DNA from: Avena insularis
Lineage: Eukaryota; Streptophyta; Magnoliopsida; Poales; Poaceae
DNA length: 64,000 nucleotides
Direction of reading: 5' to 3'
Assembly (NCBI GenBank): GCA_023614405.1
Contig: CM042691.1
Coordinates: forward strand, 172,952,927-173,016,926
The notes under the pieces are model-generated. The model was not told the origin of the DNA, ran no database searches, and saw nothing but the letters and a program-made list of their open reading frames with translations. Made by a program: the position numbers and the translations under genes. Shown here piece by piece: positions 1-9,360 of this stretch. Position 1 is the stretch's first letter. The number at the start of each line of letters is the position of its first letter.

Positions 1-3000
1 GGAACAACGTCAGGCTGGGTGCGGGACCCTTATGTGCAATAGCTGCTTCTCAAGCGCATTTAGTAACGCCAGGGCTGCCGCTAGAGAGAAAGCCAAGCTT
101 GCGCAACTTGAGAAAGACGCGGTTACTCCATTGTATGAAGGATGCAGGCCCGATGATACCCGGTTGAATGTAACGCTCAAGGCTATGGAGATGAAGGCAA
201 AACACAAATTGAGCGACTCAAGCTTTGACGATATGATGGCATTCTGGCACGATCGTCTCCCGGAGGGGAACACATGTCCAACTAGTATCGAGGACGCCAA
301 GAAAATCGTCTGTCCTCTTGATCTACCGCATGTTAGATATCACGTATGCATCAACGATTGCATCACTTATCGGGGCGAGGACGCGGAGAAAACCACATGT
401 CCGGTGTGCGGCGTGAGTCGATACAAGAAAGGGAAGAAAGCACCTCAAAAAGTGGTATGGTACTGTCCTATCACTCCTCATCTGCAGCGCTATTTCGCGG
501 ACCCTAAGGAAGCGAAGCTCATGCGATGGCATGCGGAAAGGAAGAATCCAGGAGATGATGATGATGACCCCGAAAAGGATGAGCTGCTGACGCACCCTTC
601 AGATGCTAGCCAGTGGAAAGCATTGGACCTCGAATTCCCAGAATTCGATGGAGATTCAAGGAACATCAAGCTTGGTGCGAGCACCGATGGACTCAATCCG
701 TTCCGTAGCCAGAGCAGCACGCACAGCACTTGGCCCGTGTTTGTATGGATGTACAACCTCCCTCCATGGTTGTGCATGAAGAAGAAGTACATACAAATGA
801 GTATGCTAATTCAAGGGCCGAAACAACCTGGTACCGACATCAATCTATATCTCGGGCTGTTGAAAGAGGAGCTAGCCACGTTATGGGAATCTGGAGCCAA
901 TACTTACGACGCACAAGAAGATTATTTCACTATGAGAGCCGCGTTGGTCACTACGGTGCAAGACTATCCAGGTTGCGTATATCTCGGGCAGGTTATCCAA
1001 GGATTCGCATGCGTTAGGTGCATGGATAACACAAGCTATCTCCAACTAGAGAAAGATCCAGGGTCATCGAAAACCGTGTTCATGGCGCACCGGAGGTGGC
1101 TCGGCAAGAATGATCCATGGAGAAAACGTGGAGACCTGTTCGATGGCAAATCCGAGACCCGAGGAATCCCAGAGCGTAGGAGCAGCGAAGAAGTGGAAGA
1201 GTTGCTGAAAAACTGGAAAGATTGTCCTAAGCCTGGAAAGAAGCGAAAGAGGCAGCAACAAGACAAGCTGTTGATGAAGGTATGGAAAACGAGGTCTGTT
1301 TTCTGGGAGTTGCCATACTGGAAGTTTCTCCGCACGCCTCATAGCCTCGACATCATGCATATCACGAAAAACGTGTGCGAGAGTCTGGTCGCCACCATAA
1401 TCAACATGCCAGATAGGAGGAAATATGGTCCGAAAGCAAGGCACGACCTGATATGCTTGGGTATCCAGAAGGAGCTTCACGGAGGACGCACTACTCCTTA
1501 TGATCAGGAAGATGGCGATGATCATGAGTCGGAGACGACACAAGGTCGTCGGAAGGGTAAAAGGTTCAAGAAGAACGAATATTACTGCCCTCCTTCTTGC
1601 TTCACTCTAAGCCAGGATGAGATCAAACAGTTTTTCAAGTGCCTTCTAGGAGTCAAATTTCCTTATGGCTACGCGGGCAAGATAAGCAGATACCCAGACG
1701 AGGCGAAGCAGAGGTTCAGTGGCATGAAGTCTCACGACTGTGCCGTGCTAATGACGCAGGTACTTCCGGTCGCACTAAGAGGGATAATGGACGAGCACGT
1801 CCGTGAAACGTTATTTGGCCTCTGCAAGTTTTTCGACGTCATCTCTAGGAAGTCGATTGGTGTGAATCAGCTCGGGAGGCTACAGGAGGAGATCGTGGTG
1901 ATACTATGCGAGCTTGAGGTCTACTTCCCACCCACATTCTTCGACATTATGGTGCATCTGCTGGTCCATTTTGTGGAGGACATCGTACAACTCGGGCCGA
2001 TGTTCATCCGCAGCATGATGGCGTTCGAAAGGATGAACGGACACATCAAAGGATACATTCGCAATAGGTCCCGTCCAGATGGAAGCATAGCCAAGGGCTT
2101 TCTGGCCGAAGAGTGCATATCTTTCTGCACAAATTATCTAGACATCGAGAACCCTGTCGGTCTTCCCGTCAACAGGCACCTTGGCAGGCTCGACGGATCT
2201 GGTCACCGAGAGGGTCGTCGCATACTGCATGCAGACTTCGATTTTCGACGCGCAGACTTTGATCGAGCAAACCTCGTCGCACTACAGCATTTAGAACTGG
2301 TCGATCCTTGGGTACAGAAGCACAAAAGGTTAATCGAGAAGAAGTACAGTGACCGGGCCATACAGAGGACGCGGGGAGAAATAATCAAAGAGCACAACTC
2401 AGATTTCACGCGTTGGTTTAGGCAGACGCTCCTTGATAATCCCCCGCGATCGCATTCTTCTGACACGAAAAGATCATATTCACCTTGTTGCAGGGACCGA
2501 TGCAAATCTTGGTGACCTATCAGGCGTATGATATCAACGGCTACACATTCTACACGGAGGAAAAGGACAACAAGTGTGATTATCAGAACTCAGGCGTAAC
2601 GTCGGAATTCTACACCGATGACAACATGAAGGAAAGATTCTACGGAAGAATCGAGGAGATCTGGGAGCTCGACTACTATGGAGAAAAGGTGCTGATGTTC
2701 CGTGTCAGATGGGCAAAGAGCGCCAAATCATGGTTATACCCGAAGCAGCCAAATCCAAGGCCGCCGGTGCAAACGTGGCCGCGAAAATGAACCGTGGGTA
2801 CTGGTTACCAAAGTGGACCAATGTTTTTTCATTACCGACCCGACAAAGCCTAGCCGTGTTGTCGTGAGGAGAGGAAAAAGAAACATCATCGGAATGGATG
2901 GAGTCGCCAACGAGCAAGACTTCGACCAGTACGGCGATCCAAAGATTGAAGATGACGACGACTACGATGCAGCAACATACATCACAAGAAGAAAAAGGAC

Positions 3001-3106
3001 AACCCTACCCAAAAAAGGTTGCCCGTTTGAAAGAAGAAACATTAAAGTGTCGAGGCTAAATTATTCAACCGCGACAAAGAAGGGAAAAAAGATTGTAAAA
3101 CGCTAG
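1..3106 (+). pseudogene. TNP2-type CACTA transposase, broken (copy A)
   Basis: This encodes the En/Spm TNP2-type transposase, which in autonomous elements cuts at the CACTA ends. The longest open stretch (32-2515) carries a tnp2-family core (HSLDIMHITKNVCESL near 1340-1390), then a DUF4218-like block from about 1750 to 2130 (LPVALRGIMDEHV, LEVYFPPTFFD, MMAFERMNGHIKGY, RPDGSIAKGF), and a DUF4216-like tail (FYGRIEEIWELDYYGEKV near 2640-2700). Breaks against copy B: TAG near 40 where B has CAAGAG; a frame change near 60; a 1-bp loss near 2466 that moves the tail into another frame; a 22-bp deletion near 2716 that shifts frame again. The final segment (2702-3106) has a basic C terminus. The N-terminal zinc-binding domain lies left of the window. 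Confidence 0.9.
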
Positions 3107-3315
3107 ATCAAAAAATATTGTAAAACACGTGGTCGAAAAAGATTGTAATATTCATGGACAAATTATTATGAAATTTAGTTATACTTTGAATCATATTTGT
3201 ACAAAGCATTTTTGGAATATTTAAAAGTATTTTAAAATCAAAACAAAACTTGTATGGCATATATCACCACTTTGGGGCATTTTTTGGAACATTTAAAAGT
3301 ATTTTTGAAATAAAA
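3107..3315 (+). repeat. AT-rich 3' flank of TNP2 with a short direct repeat
   Basis: After the transposase stop there is AT-rich non-coding DNA. A block containing TTTTTGGAATATTTAAAAGT (about 3208) recurs at about 3282 as TTTTTTGGAACATTTAAAAG, each followed by an A-rich tract. The same pair exists in copy B near 53,150 and 53,222, so it belongs to the element. It probably forms the TNP2 3' untranslated region; no function can be assigned. Confidence 0.5.
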
Positions 3316-3355
3316 CAAAAAAGGTGGGCACCAGGATTCGAACCTGGGTGCTCAC
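3316..3355 (-). other. tRNA-like T-arm with oligo-T, antisense to TNP2
   Basis: On the minus strand the sequence contains CCAGGTTCGAATCCTGG, a perfect T-arm shape including the Pol III B-box core GGTTCGAATCC, followed by GTGCCCACC and a run of six T. Upstream on the same strand TAGCCTATCCCACTGG loosely resembles an A-box. No matching 5' acceptor strand or anticodon arm was found, so this is not a complete tRNA gene. Copy B keeps it at 53,258-53,296 with a palindromic variant. It may be a tRNA-derived relic or only a hairpin. Confidence 0.45.
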
Positions 3356-3456
3356 AAGTTTAGAATAGAACTAAGGGCGGAACCAGTGGGATAGGCTAGT
3401 GTAGTTGTTAGAGAGTGGGGCTGCAGTTTTCTTATACAGTTGTTAGAAGCCGATAG

Positions 3457-3525
3457 GCGTAGCGCACTAGACCAGAGTGCGCTACAGATATCCGTAGTGC
3501 ACTATGACCAAGTGCGCTACGCCTA
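3457..3525. repeat. Internal cluster of CACTA terminus-like motifs
   Basis: GTAGCGCACT, AGTGCGCTAC, GTAGTGCACT and AGTGCGCTAC occur within 70 bases in alternating orientation. They match the motif type that fills the terminal regions (10,975-11,269 and 36,890-37,160). The cluster sits between the two genes, just upstream of the second gene's leader, and is kept in copy B at 53,399-53,468. In En/Spm such motifs bind the accessory protein TNPA; here that role is inferred. Confidence 0.65.
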
Positions 3526-4613
3526 AGTGGCTTTATCCACACGTGCGCTCGACCCCCCCCCCCCCCCTCTCATCCCCATCTCTCCATCTCAGCCCGAGCA
3601 CGATCCGCCGCCACTGCCGCTCTCGATCCGCTGCCTCGCCAGCTCTACCAGCAGCCGCCGCATCTGAGGAGGAGGAGGCCTACCTGCGTCCGAGGAGGAG
3701 GAGGTCCGTCCGTGTCCGAGGAGGAGGAGGCCCGCGCGCCGTCGTCGTCCGCCCGTCGTCGTCCGCCCGCCATCGTCGTCCTTGCCTCAGAGGTGAGCGT
3801 CGCCCCTCCCCTATCTCCCTCTCTCTCCCTCTCTCCCCTCTCTCTGTAGGCCATGGTTAGGACATCTGATACTTATCATTTGAGGCTGCAAACGAGTTCA
3901 GCTTCTTCTTTCCTTTCCCTGTTGTACCTTTGTACTGTCTTTGGTTTTCCTAGTCTGTCAATTTTGTTGATTTCACACAAAGGGGGTCTCTAATGTGATG
4001 TAGATGCCCATACCATGATCCTCGCACATCACATCAGCATCTTGGATGATAAAGCCCCAACCTCCATTGGTTAGTCCCAGGAAAGAAGGCCCCATCCATG
4101 TTGATTTTCAAAGTACCTCCAATTGGATGACACCATTTAGTCTCTTCCTAGATCGGCATGTCAAAAATAATAGCTCATTTTTAGTGCAAAGAAACCTCAG
4201 TAGCTTACTTTTTGTTACTACCCAGAAAGTAGCTGAGTGTAACTATAAAGCCAAAAGATTGCTAACCTTTGTAGGTAGTTCAGATGCTACTTCAGTTCAT
4301 CTTTTTGCATGCCAAATGATTGCTAACATGTTGCTTATTTTCTAGGTTCTCTTTTTGTTGTAGTTTCACAAACCACAATGTTCTCTAGAATCATGTAGTC
4401 ACAAACCACAATGACTAGTGTCACAAACCACAATGGTCTCTAGAATCATGTAGTCAAGCTATTTGAAATGTTATCATTATCACCAAGAGTCCAAGACTGA
4501 ACTGAAGTATGTTGCTTGCTAGTACTAGTAGTATTTCTTAACCTTGGTGTACTGGAATACGGTTCGGCGTTTCAAATTCCTAGCTAGATTGGTGCCTGGT
4601 GAATCCACTGTTT

Positions 4614-4690
4614 TCTCCCACTGTTTTGCCCATGCAAAGTCTCCCACTGTTTTGCCCATGCAAACTCTCCCACTGTTTTTCCCAAAAAAT
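4614..4690 (+). repeat. Tandem repeat, three units of about 26 bp
   Basis: The unit starts TCTCCCACTGTTTTGCCCAT and continues GCAAA(G/C). It occurs at 4614-4639, 4640-4665 and, degenerate, at 4666-4690. It lies in the leader intron of the second CACTA gene and is absent from the corresponding intron of copy B, so it is a private expansion. Confidence 0.8.
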
Positions 4691-4740
4691 AGTTTCTGGA
4701 CATCTGATGCCCAAGTCTCAGCCATTTTATTCTGTGAAGT

Positions 4741-4915
4741 TTGGTAGCGGTAGGTGTTGCTTCTGTGGTTTGGTCCTTATGGAAAACCAGGAATGCAGCT
4801 TGCTTTAACAATTTGTTTCCTTATGATCCTACTAGTGTTATAGCTCAATCTGCTTGTTGTCACTTGCTTCTGTGGTTTGGTCCTTATGGAAAACCAGGAA
4901 TGGAACTTGTTCTTT
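4741..4915 (+). mobile_element. LINE-like 3' coding fragment with internal duplication
   Basis: In the plus strand the translation VVWSLWKTRNAACFNN (4762-4810) has the W-x-x-W-x-x-RN motif found at the C terminus of plant L1-type reverse transcriptase proteins. A second copy of the first part (GCTTCTGTGGTTTGGTCCTT and following bases) appears about 105 bp downstream at 4866-4905. The piece is short, lies in the intron of the second gene, and is not seen in copy B. The same motif (WHIWKQRN) occurs in the LINE insertion at 21,191-21,694. Confidence 0.5.
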
Positions 4916-5582
4916 TTGAATAGTCTATATGTGTTGATTTGCTTGCTGTCACTTGGTCATTCGCTTGCTGTCACTTGCTGTAATGATCTTCTAGTATAGA
5001 AATCCTTGGTCCTTAGTCTGAAGTAGTAAAAATGACAACAAGGATTGTTGTATTCTCATTTGCTTGTTGTCACTTGGTCATTTGTTGTCATTTGTTCAAA
5101 GAACTGAAATAGTACAAATGACAGCAATATGCTTGCTGTGTTGTGCTTGCTCTGCTTGTTGTTGTGCATGCTCTTCTTCTTAGTCTGGAACATCCACATA
5201 TTATATGTCCACCCTACTTGTGCTACTACTACTTCTATGCTACTTGAGATGCTACTACTTCTATTATCTGTGTTGCTACTACTATATGTTCCTTATATCC
5301 ATCCTAGTGTTCCTCTAGCTACTACTATCTGTGGTGCTACTGTGCTTCTACTACTATCTGTGCTGTGACAACAGCACCTTGAAATTGTGCTTGTGCTTGT
5401 ATGAAACACTTTATTATGTCGTGTATGCAGGTTCTTGTATGAAACGAGTCACGATTTTTGCCGGAATGTTGATTAACTTCCGTTTCGGCAGAAATCGGGC
5501 ACTCCTAGTTTAAGAAAATTAGCAAAGGTCATGCCGGATTTTTTCGTGCATTTAACCAATTATTTTTTTTATTAGTGCAAAG

Positions 5583-6539
5583 ATGTGTGACAACGACGAG
5601 GCTGGATGTTCTAAGCGCAGCAGCGCTGAAGGAGAACTCAGACCTCCGAATAAACAATTGACATTCTGGGAGGCGGGCCAGCGGCTAGAAGACGATGAAG
5701 AATACCATCCTTCGGAGAGCGAGGATGATGAGATGGAAGATGCGGAGGAAGAAGCCGAAGGAACGGCGGGTGATGAAACCACTGATGGCAGCGAGGGAAT
5801 AGGGAGTGGTAGCAATCCTCCTAAGAAGAAGAAGAAGAAGCCGAAGGACCGGCGCCCGAACACGCTCGAGCCCGCCCTTGTTGTCAAAGGGTACGGTGGG
5901 CAAGTGGCAGCGATCACCCGGACAACCATCTCGATCAACACCGAGAATCTCCGGCATAAAGGTAATGGCCACTTGTGCACACTCCTCTTCGAGAACCTGC
6001 ACGTAGCGTGCAAGTTCACCGCTAAGTATGAGAACACAAATTATCATGGGAACGAAGTAAACAAATCAACCCTCACAAGGATGAGCACCGCCCTGGCCAG
6101 CTGGAGAACCCGGATAAAGAAGAAGATCTATAAAGAAGGAAAAAGTATCGAGGAGATCCAGAAGATTGACCCGCAGATCACCGAAGATTAGTTGCGGGAG
6201 TTCAAGGAGAGGTGTGAATCCGAAAGAGCCCTAGCCAATAGTAATCGGGGAAAGGTGCTGCAGGCGATGAATATAGGTCATCACCATCTCGGATCTGGTG
6301 GATACAGAACCGCAGAGGCCACATGGAATAAGGAGGACGAAGAGTATAGATCCAAGGGGATAGAAAACCCCTTTGCAAAATTCGAACCCGGGCAGGTTCG
6401 AAACTTCATCAGGGCCCGTTACCATGTGGACCCAAAAACCAAACAACTCACCGCGGATCCTGCGGTGAAGGAATTGTTACTTCTTCTGCAGGAGGAGGAA
6501 ATTGTTGCTAGTCATGGATCCCAGGGTTCCTCATCCTAG
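5583..6539 (+). pseudogene. Second CACTA gene, N-terminal part (En/Spm accessory-protein-like), broken
   Basis: The ATG follows an acceptor-like CAAAG. The protein starts acidic, then has a basic run (PPKKKKKKPKDRRP) that looks like a nuclear signal, then a block related to the plant En/Spm accessory transposase proteins: GYRTAEATWNKEDEEYRSKG, IENPFAKFEPGQVRNFIRAR. A private TAG at 6189-6191 interrupts it (CAG in copy B). An in-frame 87-bp deletion near 6474 removes the region where copy B has GTGGTAAGT, a good splice donor. The frame closes at TAG 6537-6539, present in both copies. Role inferred: DNA-binding accessory factor for transposition. The family match is from memory. Confidence 0.65.
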
Positions 6540-7190
6540 GGGTCGACGGCGGCCACCTGGTGGGATAACCCTTTTAACAGGGCGATGAACCGGGCAAATA
6601 AAATAGAGCCGGTTACGAAGAAGCCATCGTCGGCTGGCCATCTGGCCGGCCTCGGGGGTAAGAATTGGGTGGATCATTTTGGTCCACCGCCGAGGACGCA
6701 TGTGGCGCCATTGGGAAGGAGCGAGGAGGAAAACCGCGAGGTTCAAGAACTTAAGGCACAAGTGGCACGGATCCCGCAGATCGTCCAAGACAACCTATCA
6801 ATCACCCTCATGTCCTTCCTGCCTACCTTGGTGGAGTCAATAGCGGACTGGAGTGCGGGTGGTCGAGTAGGGTCGTGCCCGATTCCAAGCATGGTCAGCA
6901 GCCACTCGAACAACGCGCACGATTTAATCAGGCGAACTACATGTTCGTGACTCCGCCCGCTAGCACCGCGGCGCCGCAAGTGTTGGTGACTCCCCCTGCC
7001 ATCACCGTGGCGCCGGAGTACATGTTGGTGCCCCCCTGCCATTGTCGCGGCAGCACCGGAGCTCCAAGCACCAGTCGGTAGGGAGAATACACCGGTGGCC
7101 AGCACCGCGCCATCAAGCAGCCCTTCCGTCTCTTGCACGCCCGTCGCCATATGTGGTGCGTCGACATTAGCCGATCTCGATGCCATCACG
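6540..7190 (+). pseudogene. Second CACTA gene, middle exon (Pro-rich repeats), copy A
   Basis: Reading on from GGG after the TAG, the frame gives STAATWWDNPFNRAMN, then AGLGGKNWVDHFGPPPRTHV and a helical EENREVQELKAQVARI. Copy B preserves these. A frame break lies near 6919 (AACGCGCACGATT against AACAATGCAGTGGTGACGAA in B). Downstream is a short repeat of the type VTPPAsTvAP in two to three copies (about 6950-7040), whose number differs between copies. The exon ends at GCCATCACG|GTAAAC (donor at 7191), and the next exon begins after TTTCCGCAG at 7271. Confidence 0.55.
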
Positions 7191-7271
7191 GTAAACAAAT
7201 TGCTTTACCGCCTTTCATGCCATCTATTACTCTTATGGCATCTCTGACGACGCCGTACATGTTTTCCGCAG

Positions 7272-9151
7272 ACCGATGTTCCTTGCACTCTCTTATGCTA
7301 CGTGAACAACGAGCTGAGGGATGTTGCCAAGGGTACCATCGTTCAACCCTTGCAGCGCTCGTTCCACTCAAGGCCGATGCCAGATAGCGTGCACAGGGTT
7401 AAAATTAGTCGGGTGCTAAGGGGCTGCGATGACTTGGAACCTCCCATTCAACCCCCAGGAGCGGATGAAGAAGAGTTGTCTGTCCTCGGAACTTGCTTCG
7501 GCTTATTCTTGCTATGGCCAAAGATCATGATCCATTTGGGGACGGAGGGGGCCATCACGCCACAGACAACAGCACCGCCTGTCGTGCCAGCGACAAGCGG
7601 TGGCAAGGCCCCCTTACCGCCCTCGCCGTCACCTCCACGCGGTGGGTCGGATGATCATGTTGATGATATGCACATGGCGCAGGATCCGGCCGAGGACGAC
7701 GAAGACTGGAATGATCACTTCTTCAACACTCAGTTTAGCAACGAAGACCTAGCTGGTGGCCCCACAGAGAAAGCCACTATCACCAAGCCTCTGTTTGGTT
7801 CTCAGGAGACGCCTCCATCTTGCGCCTTTACAGAGCCAGCTGATACAACCAACCGTCCCTTTATTCTAAGCCTTGACACACTACATAGGGCGGCCGGTGC
7901 TCAGATTGTGGTGCCTGCCCGCTCTCCAAAAGGAAAAAAGGGCAGGAAAATCTAGCAGCTCGAGCCAGCCGGTGGCGTCAACAACTGCGAATCCGATCAG
8001 GTTTCGGGACGGGCCACCAAGACCCGAGGGTATTATGTGGAGGATTCATGTGGCGGGTGAGCCCATGCTACCTAAGAATTTGCGGAAGCTCTCCAATTCG
8101 GAACTGCAGAGTGTGCATGACGGCGTGCTGACGATAGAGAGACGCCTTCTATCGGAGAAAGATCCCTCGCACCCGGTATTCGTGGTTAAGGTGCCACCAG
8201 GCTTGGGCTTCGTCGATAATGCCCCTTCGGATCTGTTCTTCCTGCGGTTCGACAACATCTTCAATATGTTCCACCTATACCCGCTACACTATACCATGGT
8301 CTGTCTGTTTTCTCTCAGCCTGGCCATGCAGATCATTAGAGAGAACACACCGGGCATCGCTATAGTGGACCCCTACTACATGCATGACGGCTTCTTGGGT
8401 TCCCCCACCGAACGACATATCTTGGCCTCGTACCTAAAAAGAATCCTCGTGGCGAACAAGACAAAGGAATACATTCTCGTGCCTTACTTTCCCGAATAAG
8501 TCGTTATTCACTCGCCACCGTCGATTGGCTTTATTAGATCATCATCATTCTTTTTCCAACACATTCCATTTGAATTTTTTGCGCAGAGATGAACACTGCA
8601 CGCTCATCTCCTTATCGCGGAAGCATTCCCACGCCACGTATTTCGACTCGGGGAGTCTAGAAAAGAAGAAAAACTACGACAAGATCAAGGAAGTTCTGGA
8701 TGATGCTCTCACTGGCTTTGCCTCGACGGAAGGCACCACCTTCGTGCGTACGAAGGTCAAGTTCGGTAGGCACGTCTTCAACCACGTAACGGAGTTCCCC
8801 TGCGTGAAGCAGCCGGAAAACAGTAAGAAGGAAGCCTACTACGCACTCCATCACATGAGGGCATTCCTACTTGACCAGCAGAATTCTACGCTGCCAGATC
8901 ATCTCAAACAGTGGGCCGAAGCAAAGTCCAAGATCACTGATTCAGATATTAGACAAGAGATGTATCGCATCCAGCAGCAGTTTGGGGCAATCATCTTTCG
9001 TGATGTCATGACTTCGGGGGAGATCTTCTACGGAGGAAATATCCCGAATAACCGTGACATAGAAGATCGCCTAGAGATGCAGGGTGACTATAGGAAGTTC
9101 ATGACGAGACAAGGCGTCCTCCCATTCCCTAAGCCGAGCCAGAAGGCTTGA
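7272..9151 (+). pseudogene. Second CACTA gene, C-terminal part: DUF8039-like and Ulp1-like region, broken
   Basis: The exon from 7272 reads DVPCTLLCYVNNELRDVAKG and HSRPMPDSVHRVKISRVLRG, resembling the DUF8039 domain of plant transposon proteins. After an acidic spacer and a private 4-bp deletion near 7946 it continues PIRFRDGPPRPEGIMW, FFLRFDNIFNMFHLYPLHYT and NTPGIAIVDPYYMHDGFL. An intron follows: copy B has donor CTCGA|GTAAGT, but copy A has ATAAGT at 8496, so the donor is lost. The last exon (8587-9151) gives DEHCTLISLSRKHSHATYFD, then FPCVKQPENSKKEAYYALHH. This has the H...D...Q layout of C48/Ulp1-like proteases, but the expected catalytic Cys after the Gln is not there. It ends at TGA 9149-9151. 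Confidence 0.6.
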
Positions 9152-9360
9152 TGTTGTCCTAGTTGTAGTTACAAACTATAGATGACCTTTGTGTGTGTGG
9201 ACAAGTGTACATGCTACTATACTTATCTTATTAGGTTTATGACTCATCGCTTACTTCTTTTGCTTATTATTATTATATATCAATCAATGCTTGGTTTTTT
9301 TGCTTACTCTCTGGTCCTTTGCTCACTTTGGTCCTTCTTTTTTTCCTTACTCTTTTTTCA
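9152..9360 (+). other. Non-coding spacer between second gene and hairpin array
   Basis: AT-rich sequence after the stop of the second gene, conserved in copy B at 59,192-59,409. It probably holds the 3' untranslated region of the second gene. No ORF or clear regulatory site is visible. Confidence 0.5.

Larger units (their letters stand above)
3526..5582 (+). other. Leader exon and long 5' intron of the second CACTA gene (copy A)
   Basis: A GC-rich stretch with a C14-16 tract near 3552 and GAGGAGGAGG repeats ends at AGAG|GTGAGC (donor GT at 3793-3794). The next strong signal is TTAGTGCAAAG immediately before the ATG at 5583, a plausible acceptor. Copy B has the same arrangement (donor at 53,757, acceptor at 55,485), while the interior of the intron differs strongly between copies. 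The open frame 3504-3860 in the leader is low-complexity Arg/Pro/Ser sequence and I do not treat it as protein. The intron holds a 26-bp tandem repeat and a LINE-like fragment. Confidence 0.6.

Noticed and set aside
490..2505. Minus-strand frames antisense to TNP2 (up to 159 codons)
   Set aside because: Shadows of the transposase gene; no domain and not conserved in copy B.
3316..3355. Complete tRNA gene
   Set aside because: T-arm and oligo-T are present but no acceptor 5' strand or anticodon arm can be drawn.
3504..3860. 118-codon ORF in the leader of the second CACTA gene
   Set aside because: Low-complexity Ser/Pro/Arg sequence over a C tract and GAGGAGG repeats; the donor site lies inside it, and copy B has a different sequence.
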